64,000 nt of DNA from NCBI RefSeq assembly GCF_902499075.1, contig NZ_CABVPP010000009.1, positions 62,001 through 126,000 of the forward strand, read 5' to 3'. The position numbers were made by a program, and so were the translations under genes. Below, one piece after another: positions 45,917 to 54,817 of the stretch. The notes beneath the pieces were generated by a model. The model was not told the DNA's origin. It made no database searches and saw nothing but the letters and a program-made list of their open reading frames with translations. Origin of the DNA: Burkholderia pseudomultivorans. GTDB taxonomy: Bacteria > Pseudomonadota > Gammaproteobacteria > Burkholderiales > Burkholderiaceae. Each line of letters begins with the position of its first letter. Positions within the stretch are counted from its first letter, which is position 1.

Positions 45917-47535
45917 TGGCCGATACCGATACGCAAAAAGCCGACGTCGTGGTCGTCGGGTCGGGTGTCGCCGGCGCGATCGTGGCACACCAGCTCGCGA
46001 TGGCGGGCAAGTCGGTGATCCTGCTGGAAGCCGGCCCGCGCATGCCGCGCTGGGAAATCGTCGAGCGCTTTCGCAACCAGCCCGACAAGACCGATTTCAT
46101 GGCGCCGTATCCGTCGAGCCCGTGGGCGCCGCATCCGGAATACGGCCCGCCGAACGACTACCTGATCCTGAAGGGCGAGCACAAGTTCAACTCGCAGTAC
46201 ATCCGCGCGGTGGGCGGCACGACGTGGCACTGGGCCGCGTCGGCGTGGCGCTTCATCCCGAACGACTTCAAGATGAAGAGCGTGTACGGCGTCGGTCGCG
46301 ACTGGCCGATCCAGTACGACGATCTCGAGCATTACTACCAGCGCGCCGAAGAGGAACTCGGCGTGTGGGGCCCGGGCCCCGAGGAAGACCTGTACTCGCC
46401 GCGCAAGGAACCGTACCCGATGCCGCCGCTGCCGTTGTCGTTCAACGAGCAGACGATCAAGACGGCGCTGAACGGCTACGATCCGAAGTTCCACGTGGTG
46501 ACCGAGCCGGTTGCGCGCAACAGCCGTCCGTACGACGGCCGGCCGACTTGTTGCGGGAACAACAATTGCATGCCGATCTGCCCGATCGGCGCGATGTACA
46601 ACGGCATCGTGCACGTCGAGAAGGCCGAGCAGGCCGGCGCGAAGCTGATCGACAGCGCGGTCGTCTACAAGCTCGAGACGGGGCCGGACAAGCGCATCGT
46701 CGCGGCGATCTACAAGGACAAGACCGGCGCCGACCATCGCGTCGAGGGCAAGTACTTCGTGCTCGCCGCGAACGGCATCGAGACGCCGAAGATCCTGCTG
46801 ATGTCCGCGAACCGCGATTTCCCGAACGGCGTCGCGAACAGCTCGGACATGGTCGGCCGCAACCTGATGGACCATCCGGGCACGGGCGTGTCGTTCTACG
46901 CGAACGACAAGCTGTGGCCGGGCCGCGGCCCGCAGGAGATGACCTCGCTGATCGGCTTTCGCGACGGCCCGTTCCGCGCGACCGAAGCCGCGAAGAAGAT
47001 CCACCTGTCGAACATGTCGCGCATCAACCAGGAGACGCAGAAGATCTTCAAGGCCGGCAAACTGATGAAGCCGGCGGAGCTCGACGCGCAGATCCGCGAT
47101 CGTTCCGCGCGCTACGTGCAGTTCGACTGCTTCCACGAGATCCTGCCGCAGCCCGAGAACCGCATCGTGCCGAGCAAGACGGCGACCGATGCGATCGGCA
47201 TTCCGCGACCCGAGATCACCTACGCGATCGACGACTACGTGAAGCGCGGCGCGGTGCATACGCGCGAGGTCTATGCGACGGCCGCGAAGGTGCTGGGCGG
47301 CACGGAGGTCGTGTTCAACGACGAGTTCGCGCCGAACAACCACATCACGGGGTCGACGATCATGGGCGCGGATGCACGCGACTCGGTCGTCGACAAGGAC
47401 TGCCGCACGTTCGACCATCCGAACCTGTTCATCTCGAGCAGCGCGACGATGCCGACCGTCGGTACGGTAAACGTGACGCTGACGATCGCGGCGCTTGCGC
47501 TGCGGATGTCGGACACGCTGAAGAAGGAAGTCTGA
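45916..47535 (+). CDS. FAD-dependent glucose dehydrogenase, catalytic alpha subunit
   Basis: A 539-residue GMC-type oxidoreductase. The FAD Rossmann motif is VVVVGSGVAGAIVA (residues 11-24). The [3Fe-4S] cluster cysteines Cys212, Cys213, Cys218 (with Cys222) lie in TCCGNNNCMPIC, and the C-terminal active-site region has NNHITGSTIMG and GTVNVTLTIA. All match the B. cepacia enzyme in length and numbering. It oxidises glucose at C1 in the periplasm and passes electrons through the iron-sulfur centre to the cytochrome subunit. It lacks its own signal peptide and depends on the gamma subunit for export. Confidence 0.97.
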   Translation: MADTDTQKADVVVVGSGVAGAIVAHQLAMAGKSVILLEAGPRMPRWEIVERFRNQPDKTDFMAPYPSSPWAPHPEYGPPNDYLILKGEHKFNSQYIRAVGGTTWHWAASAWRFIPNDFKMKSVYGVGRDWPIQYDDLEHYYQRAEEELGVWGPGPEEDLYSPRKEPYPMPPLPLSFNEQTIKTALNGYDPKFHVVTEPVARNSRPYDGRPTCCGNNNCMPICPIGAMYNGIVHVEKAEQAGAKLIDSAVVYKLETGPDKRIVAAIYKDKTGADHRVEGKYFVLAANGIETPKILLMSANRDFPNGVANSSDMVGRNLMDHPGTGVSFYANDKLWPGRGPQEMTSLIGFRDGPFRATEAAKKIHLSNMSRINQETQKIFKAGKLMKPAELDAQIRDRSARYVQFDCFHEILPQPENRIVPSKTATDAIGIPRPEITYAIDDYVKRGAVHTREVYATAAKVLGGTEVVFNDEFAPNNHITGSTIMGADARDSVVDKDCRTFDHPNLFISSSATMPTVGTVNVTLTIAALALRMSDTLKKEV

Positions 47536-47537
47536 CC

Positions 47538-48815
47538 GTGCGGAAATCTACTTTCACCTTCCTCCTCGCCGGCTGCCTCGCACTGCCGGGCCTCGCGCGC
47601 GCGGCCGATCCGGCCGATCCCGCGCTGGTCAAGCGCGGCGAATACCTGGCGGTCGCCGGCGACTGCATGGCCTGCCACACCGCGAAGGGCGGCAAGCCGT
47701 TCGCGGGCGGTCTCGGCATGCCGATCCCGATGCTCGGCAAGATCTATTCGAGCAACATCACGCCAGACCCCGACAACGGTATCGGCAACTGGACGTTCGA
47801 CGACTTCGAGCGCGCGGTGCGGCACGGCGTGTCGAAGGACGGCAGCAACCTGTATCCGGCGATGCCGTACGTGTCGTACGCGAAGATCAACGACGACGAC
47901 GTGCAGGCGCTGTACGCGTACTTCATGCACGGCGTCGAGCCGGTCAAGCAGGCGCCGCCGAAGAACGAGATCCCCGCGCTGCTGAGCATGCGCTGGCCGC
48001 TGAAGATCTGGAACTGGCTGTTCCTGAAGGACGGCGCGTACCAGCCGAAGCCGGCGCAGAGCGCCGAGTGGAACCGCGGCGCGTACCTGGTGCAGGGCCT
48101 CGCACACTGCAGCACGTGCCACACGCCGCGCGGCATTGCGATGCAGGAGAAGTCGCTCGATGAAACCGGCGGCAGCTTCCTGTCGGGTTCGGTGCTCGCG
48201 GGCTGGGACGGCTACAACATCACGTCCGACCCGAATGCGGGGATCGGCGGCTGGTCGCAGCAGCAGCTCGTGCAGTATCTGCGCACCGGCAGCGTGCCGG
48301 GGCTCGCGCAGGCGGCAGGCCCGATGTCCGAGGCGATCGAGCACAGCTTCTCGAAGATGACGGATGCCGACATCGGCGCGATCGCGACGTACATCCGTAC
48401 GGTGCCGGCCGTGTCGAACGGCGATGCGAAGCAGTCGCGCGCGTCGTGGGGCAAGCCGGCCGAGGACGGGCTGAAGCTGCGCGGCGTCGCGCTCGCGTCG
48501 TCGGGCATCGATCCGGCGCGGCTCTATCTCGGCAACTGCGCGACCTGTCACCAGATGCAGGGCAAGGGCACGCCGGACGGCTACTATCCGTCGCTGTTCC
48601 ACAACTCGACGGTCGGCGCGTCGAATCCGACCAATCTCGTGCAGGTGATCCTGAACGGCGTGCAGCGCAAGGCCGGCAGCGAGGACGTCGGGATGCCGGC
48701 GTTCCGCAACGAGCTGTCGGATGCGCAGATCGCCGCGCTGGCGAACTACCTGACCGGGCAGTTCGGCAATCCGGCCGCGAAGGTGAGCGACCAGGACGTC
48801 GCGAAGCTGCGCTGA
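47538..48815 (+). CDS. FAD-dependent glucose dehydrogenase, triheme cytochrome c beta subunit
   Basis: A 425-residue protein starting at a GTG (VRKSTFTFLLAGCLALPGLA) with a Sec signal peptide. It has three CxxCH heme-binding motifs: CMACH, CSTCH and CATCH. It accepts electrons from the alpha subunit and delivers them to the quinone pool or respiratory chain at the membrane. The start is 2 bases after the alpha-subunit stop, and the length equals that of the B. cepacia beta subunit, which supports the GTG start. Last gene of the dehydrogenase operon. Confidence 0.96.
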   Translation: MRKSTFTFLLAGCLALPGLARAADPADPALVKRGEYLAVAGDCMACHTAKGGKPFAGGLGMPIPMLGKIYSSNITPDPDNGIGNWTFDDFERAVRHGVSKDGSNLYPAMPYVSYAKINDDDVQALYAYFMHGVEPVKQAPPKNEIPALLSMRWPLKIWNWLFLKDGAYQPKPAQSAEWNRGAYLVQGLAHCSTCHTPRGIAMQEKSLDETGGSFLSGSVLAGWDGYNITSDPNAGIGGWSQQQLVQYLRTGSVPGLAQAAGPMSEAIEHSFSKMTDADIGAIATYIRTVPAVSNGDAKQSRASWGKPAEDGLKLRGVALASSGIDPARLYLGNCATCHQMQGKGTPDGYYPSLFHNSTVGASNPTNLVQVILNGVQRKAGSEDVGMPAFRNELSDAQIAALANYLTGQFGNPAAKVSDQDVAKLR

Positions 48816-48987
48816 CGCGGCGGCGCAGGTCAACCTCGGACCAGGGGAGGTACGCAGCACATCGGGCGGTACCCGATGCCGGTTGTTGCAGAGCGGGGCG
48901 GGCGGCGCAGGCGGCCGCCCGGCCCGGTTCGTTGGCAATCCGCTGCGCGTTCGATCCGGGCGCGCATCGTTTTCGTTGATCGACACC

Positions 48988-49407
48988 ATGACACCGAATC
49001 AATCGTTTCTCGCGTCCCAGCGCGATGTGCTGCTGCTGCTTGCCCGCATTCTGCTCGTGATCCTGTTCGTGATGTTCGGCTGGAAGAAGATCGTCGACTT
49101 CCCCGGCACGATCGCGTTCATGGGCTCCGAGGGCGCGCCCGCGCCGATCGTCTCCGCGGCGATTTCCGTCGTGATGGAGCTGTTCGTCGGGATCGCGATC
49201 CTCGTCGGCTTCCAGACGCGGCCGCTCGCGCTGCTGCTTGCGCTGTATACGATCGGCACCGGCATCATCGGCCATCACTACTGGAACATGACCGGTGGCG
49301 AGCAGGTCAACAACATGATTCATTTCTACAAGAACATCGCGATCTCGGGCGGGCTGCTCGCGCTTTGCGCGGCCGGCCCCGGACGTTTTTCGGTCGATCG
49401 CGGCTGA
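48988..49407 (+). CDS. DoxX-family membrane protein
   Basis: A 139-residue protein with four predicted helices. The DoxX pattern is LLARILLVILFVMFGWKKIV, then FMGSEGAPAPIVSAAISVVM, ELFVGIAILVGFQTRPLALL and a final helix before the end. DoxX proteins are small quinone-associated or redox-linked membrane proteins of varied function. It lies 172 bases downstream of the glucose dehydrogenase operon; a functional link is possible but not shown. ATG at 48988 begins the conserved part; the upstream in-frame residues are not conserved-looking. Confidence 0.88.
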   Translation: MTPNQSFLASQRDVLLLLARILLVILFVMFGWKKIVDFPGTIAFMGSEGAPAPIVSAAISVVMELFVGIAILVGFQTRPLALLLALYTIGTGIIGHHYWNMTGGEQVNNMIHFYKNIAISGGLLALCAAGPGRFSVDRG

Positions 49408-49410
49408 TAG

Positions 49411-49448
49411 GACCCTGGGCGCGCGCATGGGGCGCGCGCCGGAGGGTC
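49411..49448 (+). promoter_or_regulatory. Two-tier G+C hairpin in front of the porin gene
   Basis: An outer stem GACCCT/AGGGTC (49411-49416, 49443-49448) encloses a perfect 9-base inner stem GGCGCGCGC/GCGCGCGCC with loop ATGGG. It occupies most of the 63-base gap between doxX and the porin, ending 22 bases before the porin TTG start. It could end doxX transcription (no T-run) or shape the porin mRNA leader. Confidence 0.6.
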
Positions 49449-49470
49449 GAGACTCCGAGGGGGCATCATT

Positions 49471-50574
49471 TTGCGACTCAAACATTTCGCATGGCTGATC
49501 GCGGCCGCCGCGCCGGCGGCCGCCGTCGCACAGACGAGCGTGACGCTGTACGGCCGCGTCGACGGCGGTGTCGAATACCTGAACCACATCGCGACGCCGA
49601 ACGGCAGCGCGACGCGCTGGAGTGCCGAAAGCGGCGACTGGGGCACCAGCATGTTCGGGCTGAAGGGCATCGAGGATCTCGGCGGCGGGCTGTCGACGGT
49701 CTTCAACCTCGAAACCGCGTTCCAGGTGATGAACGGCCAGACGGGCGGCGGGCGCATGTGGTCGCGGCGCGCGTATGTCGGGCTGAAGAGCGACACGTGG
49801 GGCCAGCTGCAGGCCGGCCGCAACCTGTTCATCGACAGCGACGGCGTGTGGGAATTCGATCCGTTCGTCCAGCAGGCGTTTTCGTCGGCATCGCTGGTGC
49901 GCGGCCGCAACTGGCAGCAGACCAGCAACAACATCGAATATCACAGCCCGGTGTTCGGCGGCTTCGACGTGCAGGCGCAATACGCGTTCGGCAATCAGTC
50001 GCGCGGCTTCAACTACGGTGCGGCGGACGATTTCGGCCGCTCCGACGGGATCATGATCTCGTACCATTCGCCGATGCTCGACGTGCGCGGCATCTACGAC
50101 GAACTGCGCGACAACAACGGCAAGCTCAGCAACATCTTCACCGCGTCGCGCGAATATTTCGTCGGTGCGAACGTGAAGGTGTCGAAGTTCAAGATCCAGG
50201 GCGCGTACACGCACTACCAGGCGCCCGACAGCCCGGCCGGCGTTGCCGATCGCGCCGATCACTACTGGCTCGGCGCGACCTACACCGCGACGCCGCAATG
50301 GGCGGTGACGGGCGGCGGCTATTACGTGAAGGTCGGCGACGGCGGCGGCGATGCGTCGCACGATCCGTCGGGCCATGCGATCATGTACGTGCTCGGCACC
50401 ACCTACAACCTGTCGAAGCGCACCTTCCTGTACGGCACCGTCGCTTACGTGCGCAACGGCGGCAACTCGAATTTCTCGCTGCTCGCGACGCCGCGCGACG
50501 CGACGTCGAACACGAGCCCGATGACGGGCGAGTCGCAGACGGGCGCGTATGTCGGGATGATGCATACGTTCTGA
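49471..50574 (+). CDS. Gram-negative general porin (OmpC/Porin_4 family)
   Basis: A 367-residue outer-membrane beta-barrel porin. The signal peptide (LKHFAWLIAAAAPAAAVAQ) is followed by SVTLYGRVDGGVEYLNH, the standard Burkholderia porin N-terminus. The first lock region is GTSMFGLKGIEDLGGGLSTV, and the C-terminus ends in phenylalanine (GMMHTF), the Bam recognition signal. The initiation codon appears to be TTG at 49471, since no in-frame ATG or GTG gives a signal peptide; a purine-rich CCGAGGGGG lies upstream. It forms a trimeric diffusion channel of unknown selectivity. Confidence 0.93.
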   Translation: MRLKHFAWLIAAAAPAAAVAQTSVTLYGRVDGGVEYLNHIATPNGSATRWSAESGDWGTSMFGLKGIEDLGGGLSTVFNLETAFQVMNGQTGGGRMWSRRAYVGLKSDTWGQLQAGRNLFIDSDGVWEFDPFVQQAFSSASLVRGRNWQQTSNNIEYHSPVFGGFDVQAQYAFGNQSRGFNYGAADDFGRSDGIMISYHSPMLDVRGIYDELRDNNGKLSNIFTASREYFVGANVKVSKFKIQGAYTHYQAPDSPAGVADRADHYWLGATYTATPQWAVTGGGYYVKVGDGGGDASHDPSGHAIMYVLGTTYNLSKRTFLYGTVAYVRNGGNSNFSLLATPRDATSNTSPMTGESQTGAYVGMMHTF

Positions 50575-50598
50575 GCGGGGCGGCGCGCCGGATGCAAA

Positions 50599-50630
50599 AA
50601 AAGGCACGGGTGGTGGAACCCGTGCCTTTT
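50599..50630. terminator. Bidirectional rho-independent terminator
   Basis: AAAAGGCACGGGT-GGTGGA-ACCCGTGCCTTTT: a 13-base stem whose flanks provide T-runs on both strands. It lies between the converging porin (stop 50574) and MHS transporter (stop 50653) genes and should serve both. Confidence 0.94.
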
Positions 50631-50652
50631 GCGTTGGTGCGGCGCGCGCCGT

Positions 50653-51978
50653 TCAGTCGAGCGACTTCCCGGCTTTCTCGTCCATGCAGCGTACCGCGAG
50701 CAGCGTCAGCACGCCGCAGCCGATCGCATACCACGCAGGCGCATTCGGATTGCCGGTCGCCGCGATCAGCCACGTGACGAAGAACTGCGCGAAGCCGCCG
50801 AAGATCGCGACGCCGATGCTGTACACGAGCGCACCGCCCGTCGCGCGCACGGCGCGCGGGAACAGTTCGCCGAGCATCGCGCCGGTCGCGCCGATGTTGA
50901 TCGCATGCACGATCGACAGCGCCGCGATGATCGACAGCAGCGACGCGGCGCCCGGCCAGCGGTTCAGGGCGACGAACGCGGGGTAGATCGCAACCATCAG
51001 CGCGATGCGCGTCCACCAGACGATCCGGTTGCGCCCGTACACGTCGGACAGGTAGCCGCCGATCGGCGTCGCGAGCATCAGGATCGCGCCGGCGACGCAG
51101 CCGGCCGTCATCGACAGCCAGGTCGGCAGGTGCAGCACCTGCACGCCGTAGATCGCCATGTAGAACACGATGATGTAGTGGATCGACGTGCCGCCGATCG
51201 TCACGCCGAGCCCCGCGAACACGGCCTTGCCGTGGTGGCGCAGCACGTCGGCGAGCGGCAGCGACGCGACCTTTTCCGTCTGCGCGCGAGGGTGCGCGTG
51301 CGCGTCGCCCGGCACTTCCTCGACGGTGCGGCGCAGCCAGTAGCCGAGCGGCACGAACAGCGTGCCGATGATGAACGGCACGCGCCAGCCCCAGCTTTCG
51401 AGCTGCGCGGCGTTCAGCGTCGACGTGAGCGCGACGCCGGTCAGCGCGCCTGCGAGCGCGGCGAGCCCCTGGCTCGAGAACTGGAACGACGCATAGAATC
51501 CGCGGCGGTGCTGCGGCGCCTGTTCGAGCAGCAGCGTGGTCGACGCACCGACTTCGCCGCCCGACGCGAACCCTTGCAGCAGGCGCGCGAGCACCAGCAG
51601 CAGCGGTGCGGCGATGCCGACCTGCGCGTAGGTCGGCGCGATCGCGATCGTCGCGGTGCCGAGCGCCATCAGCAGCAGCGTCAGGATCATCGCCTTCTTG
51701 CGGCCGACGCGATCCGCATACATGCCGATCACGAGACCGCCGAGCGGGCGCGTGACGAAGCCGACGCCGAAGCTCGCGACCGCGAGCATCAGTTGCCCGA
51801 ACGACGAGTGCACGGGGAAGAACAGCTTGCCGATCAGGATCGCAAAGAAGCTGTAGACCGTGAAGTCGTAGAACTCGAGCGCGTTGCCGACCGCGGCGGC
51901 CGCGATCAGGCGGCGCTTTTTCGCGGCGGTGCGTGCATCGGCCGGCGTGTCGTCGAACGAAAGGGTGGACGTTTCCAT
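50653..51978 (-). CDS. MHS-family MFS transporter (metabolite:H+ symporter)
   Basis: A 441-residue, 12-helix importer of the metabolite:H+ symporter family: AVGNALEFYDFTVYSFFAIL at the start, FVTRPLGGLVIGMYADRVGR KK in the loop after helix 2, then LLQGFASGGEVGASTTLLLE and HRRGFYASFQFSSQGLA. MHS proteins take up citrate, shikimate, ketoglutarate, proline and similar acids. It begins 41 bases after the M20 amidohydrolase stop, so the two are co-transcribed. It probably imports the amidohydrolase substrate, which is unidentified. Confidence 0.93.
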   Translation of the reverse strand: METSTLSFDDTPADARTAAKKRRLIAAAAVGNALEFYDFTVYSFFAILIGKLFFPVHSSFGQLMLAVASFGVGFVTRPLGGLVIGMYADRVGRKKAMILTLLLMALGTATIAIAPTYAQVGIAAPLLLVLARLLQGFASGGEVGASTTLLLEQAPQHRRGFYASFQFSSQGLAALAGALTGVALTSTLNAAQLESWGWRVPFIIGTLFVPLGYWLRRTVEEVPGDAHAHPRAQTEKVASLPLADVLRHHGKAVFAGLGVTIGGTSIHYIIVFYMAIYGVQVLHLPTWLSMTAGCVAGAILMLATPIGGYLSDVYGRNRIVWWTRIALMVAIYPAFVALNRWPGAASLLSIIAALSIVHAINIGATGAMLGELFPRAVRATGGALVYSIGVAIFGGFAQFFVTWLIAATGNPNAPAWYAIGCGVLTLLAVRCMDEKAGKSLD

Positions 51979-52019
51979 GGGGTTTCCCGGTAAGCGCGCA
52001 GCAGCGTGATGAAGGGCCG

Positions 52020-53204
52020 TCAGGCCGCGAGCCAGCCTTCGGCGACGCGGACCCAGTAGCTCGCGCCGATCGCAAGGATGTCGTCGTTGAAGTCGTAGCC
52101 GGGGTTGTGCACCATGCAGCCGCCCTTGCTGCCGATGCCGTTGCCGATGAACGCATAGCAGCCGGGGCGCGCTTCGAGCATGAACGCGAAATCCTCGCTG
52201 CCCATCAGCGGCGGCGCGTCGGTTTCGACGCGCTCGGCGCCGAGCATCCCGCGCGCGATGTCGGCCGCGAACGCGGTCGGCTCCGCGTGATTGACGAGCA
52301 CCGGGTAGCCGTAGTCGTAGTCGACTTCCGCAGTCACGCCGAAGCTTTCGGCCTGGCCTTTCGCGAGCGCTTCGATGCGGCGGGCGAGCAGCGCGCGCAC
52401 GTCGGCGTTCAGCGCGCGCACCGACAGCTTCATCACGACGGTTTCGGGAATGATGTTGAAGGTTTCGCCGGCCTGCACGCTGCCGACCGTGATCACCGCC
52501 GCATGCTGCGCGTCGACCTCGCGCGCGACGATGGTCTGCAGCGCGACCATGATGCTGCCGGCGGCCGACATCGGATCGCGCGCGAAATGCGGCATCGCGC
52601 CGTGGCCGCCGACGCCGCGCAGCGTGATCGTCACGCGGTCGGCCGACGCCATCGCGGCGCCGGTGCGGAAGGCCATGTCGCCGGCCGCGCGGCCCGGCAT
52701 GTTGTGGATCGCGAAGATCGCGTCGCATGGGAAGCGGTCGAACAGGCCGTCGTCCATCATCGCCTTCGCGCCGCCGAAATTCTCCTCGGCCGGCTGGAAG
52801 ATCAGGTTCAGCGTGCCGGAAAACCGGCGCGTTGCCGCGAGGTGGCGCGCCGCGCAGAGCAGCATCGCCGTATGGCCGTCATGCCCGCACGCATGCATCT
52901 TGTTCGCGTGGCGGCTCGCATACGGCAGGCCGGTCGCTTCCGCGAGCGGCAGCGCGTCCATGTCGGCGCGCAGCCCGACCGTGCGCGTGCCTTGTCCTTC
53001 GCGCAGCACGCCGACGACGCCCGTCTTGCCGATCCCGCGATGCACTTCATAGCCCCAGCCGCCGAGCAGCTCGGCGACGAGATCGCTCGTCAGCGTTTCC
53101 TCGAACGCGAGCTCGGGGTGGGCGTGGATGCGGCGGCGCACCTCGATCAGTTCGGGGGCGATCGCGGCGATGCCGGGGATGACGGGGTTCGCGGCGTGGG
53201 GCAT
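52020..53204 (-). CDS. M20-family amidohydrolase (hippurate/N-acyl-amino-acid hydrolase type)
   Basis: A 394-residue M20D peptidase. It has RRRIHAHPELAFEE at the N-terminus, the metal-binding loop HACGHDGHTAMLL with LRADMDALP before it, the catalytic glutamate pair in FQPAEENFGGA, and a dimerisation-domain segment GHGAMPHFARDP. It hydrolyses amide bonds of N-acylated amino acids or hippurate-like compounds in the cytoplasm. ATG at 53204 (MPHAANPVIP) has GGAG upstream; longer in-frame starts run into the divergent promoter. Forms an operon with the MHS transporter, divergent from a LysR gene. Confidence 0.94.
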   Translation of the reverse strand: MPHAANPVIPGIAAIAPELIEVRRRIHAHPELAFEETLTSDLVAELLGGWGYEVHRGIGKTGVVGVLREGQGTRTVGLRADMDALPLAEATGLPYASRHANKMHACGHDGHTAMLLCAARHLAATRRFSGTLNLIFQPAEENFGGAKAMMDDGLFDRFPCDAIFAIHNMPGRAAGDMAFRTGAAMASADRVTITLRGVGGHGAMPHFARDPMSAAGSIMVALQTIVAREVDAQHAAVITVGSVQAGETFNIIPETVVMKLSVRALNADVRALLARRIEALAKGQAESFGVTAEVDYDYGYPVLVNHAEPTAFAADIARGMLGAERVETDAPPLMGSEDFAFMLEARPGCYAFIGNGIGSKGGCMVHNPGYDFNDDILAIGASYWVRVAEGWLAA

Positions 53205-53271
53205 GGTGTCTCCAGTGGGGCCGGTGGGGCGTTTGACGCGCATATGACGAGCAAGCATATAAATTTCTTTT

Positions 53272-53305
53272 GCGCACCATAAGCTGATAAATTGCTTTGG
53301 TGCAC
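53272..53305. promoter_or_regulatory. Imperfect inverted repeat in the amidohydrolase/LysR divergent promoter
   Basis: GCACC-ATAAGC (53274-53284) faces GCTT-T-GGTGC (53294-53303), symmetric apart from one base, in the 182-base gap between the M20 gene and the LysR gene. Size and place fit a LysR binding region; it is not a defined site. Confidence 0.4.
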
Positions 53306-53386
53306 ACCGCCGGTTGCCGCTCGGGAATACCCTGAGCCAGCTGGCGCGGCCGGGCCTCGGGTTTCCACGAATCGCGCATTGCCGCC

Positions 53387-54289
53387 ATGAAATACCATCA
53401 GTTGAAAGCGTTCGTCACCGTCGCGGAAGAGGGCAGCATTCGCGCGGCCGCGCGCCGCCTGAACGTGTCGCCGGCGGCGCTGACGAAGGCGGTCAAGGAA
53501 CTGGAGATCGCGCTCGGCGTGTCGCTCGTCGTGCGCACCGCGCGCGGCGTGCAGCTGACCGCGTTCGGTCAGCAGTTGCAGGTGCGTGCGCGGCTGATCG
53601 TCACCGAGATGCAGCGTGCGCGCGACGACATCGAGCAGGCGCAGGGCGCGATGACGGGCTCGGTGGCGGCGGCGATCACGCCGGCCGCCGCGGTGACGAT
53701 CCTGCCGGACGCGTTTCGCGCGTTTCGGCGGCGCTTTCCGGTTGCGCGCGTGAGTCTCATCGAAGGGTTTCCGGGCGTCGCGCTGCCGCGGCTGCACGAC
53801 GGCTCGCTCGATTTCGCGGTGGCCGTCGTCGTGCCGGAACTGCTGGCGGCCGAGTTCGATCACGCAGAGCTCTATGCGAGCCGCTCGCTGATCGTCGCGC
53901 GCAAGGGACATCCGCTGGCGTCGGCCACGTCGCTCGCCGATCTCGTCGATGCCGACTGGTTGATGAATCCGTCGCCGGAAAGCTCGACGCAGGTGCTGTT
54001 CAATTCGTTCGTCGCGTACGGGCTGCCGATGCCGACGCGCGTCGTCGAGTGCCCGAGCTTCGGGCTCGCGCACAGCCTGATGACGGGATGCGACCTGATC
54101 GCGTCGATGCCCGAGCAGCTGCTGCAGGGCGAGTGGGCGCGCGATCAGCTGGCGGTGCTGCCGATTCGCGAACGGCTGCCGGCCGTGTCGGTGCAGGCCG
54201 TCACGCGTCGCGACAGTCCGCTGACGCCGGCCGCGGCGATGCTGCTCGACTGCCTGCGCGATTCCGCGCGACGCCAGGGGCTGCGGTAG
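53387..54289 (+). CDS. LysR-family transcriptional regulator (TsaR/AbgR-like)
   Basis: A 300-residue regulator starting [20 protein letters not shown]. The helix-turn-helix is [20 protein letters not shown] and the family-typical effector domain follows ([14 protein letters not shown] near residue 240). The N-terminus is typical of the TsaR/AbgR-type LysR branch. It is divergent from the amidohydrolase-MHS operon, the normal layout for a LysR activator of a catabolic operon. ATG at 53387 follows CATTGCCGCC, a weak ribosome site. Confidence 0.93.
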   Translation: MKYHQLKAFVTVAEEGSIRAAARRLNVSPAALTKAVKELEIALGVSLVVRTARGVQLTAFGQQLQVRARLIVTEMQRARDDIEQAQGAMTGSVAAAITPAAAVTILPDAFRAFRRRFPVARVSLIEGFPGVALPRLHDGSLDFAVAVVVPELLAAEFDHAELYASRSLIVARKGHPLASATSLADLVDADWLMNPSPESSTQVLFNSFVAYGLPMPTRVVECPSFGLAHSLMTGCDLIASMPEQLLQGEWARDQLAVLPIRERLPAVSVQAVTRRDSPLTPAAAMLLDCLRDSARRQGLR

Positions 54290-54389
54290 CCGCGCGCGAG
54301 CCGGTATCATAGCGGCCGGCCCGCCGTACCGGCCGGCCTTCGACAACCTCGCCACTCCGGCATCCGTATCCAGCAATCAGAGGCATTAC

Positions 54390-54710
54390 ATGACCAGTGC
54401 AACCCAATTCGACAACGTGTCGGTCGTCAAGCGCGCCAATGTCTATTTCGACGGCAAGTGCGTGTCGCATGCGGTGATCTTCCCGGACGGCACGCGCAAG
54501 ACGCTCGGCGTGATCCTGCCGTGCGCGCTCAACTTCGGCACCGATGCGCCCGAATTGATGGAAGTGCAGGCCGGCAAGTGCCGCGTGAAGCTCGACGGCA
54601 GCGACGAGTGGCAGACCTACGGCGCCGGCGAATCGTTCTCGGTGCCGGGCAAGAGCCGCTTCGACATCGAAGTGCTCGAAACGCTCGACTACGTCTGCAG
54701 CTATCTGTAA
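54390..54710 (+). CDS. ppnP: Pyrimidine/purine nucleoside phosphorylase PpnP
   Basis: A 106-residue single-cupin protein that fits PpnP (YaiE, DUF1255) along its whole length: [40 protein letters not shown], then [19 protein letters not shown]. PpnP phosphorolyses a broad range of nucleosides in the cytoplasm for salvage. It has a good upstream AGAGG, stands alone, and is followed by a shared hairpin terminator. Confidence 0.95.
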   Translation: MTSATQFDNVSVVKRANVYFDGKCVSHAVIFPDGTRKTLGVILPCALNFGTDAPELMEVQAGKCRVKLDGSDEWQTYGAGESFSVPGKSRFDIEVLETLDYVCSYL

Positions 54711-54750
54711 GTGCCATCCATGCGGGCGGCGCGTGCCGTTCGCATCGAGC

Positions 54751-54779
54751 AAAAAAGAAGCCCCGCCGAGGCGGGGCTT
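54751..54779. terminator. Hairpin terminator, T-run on minus strand
   Basis: AAGCCCCGCC-GA-GGCGGGGCTT (54758-54779) preceded on the plus strand by AAAAAAG, which becomes a C and six T after the hairpin on the minus strand. It terminates the small minus-strand gene (stop 54818) and sits 47 bases after ppnP. The GA-centred stem is built like the one at 18691-18712. Confidence 0.9.
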
Positions 54780-54817
54780 GTCGCAAGCGGATGGCGCAAG
54801 GCCATCCGTTACGCGCG

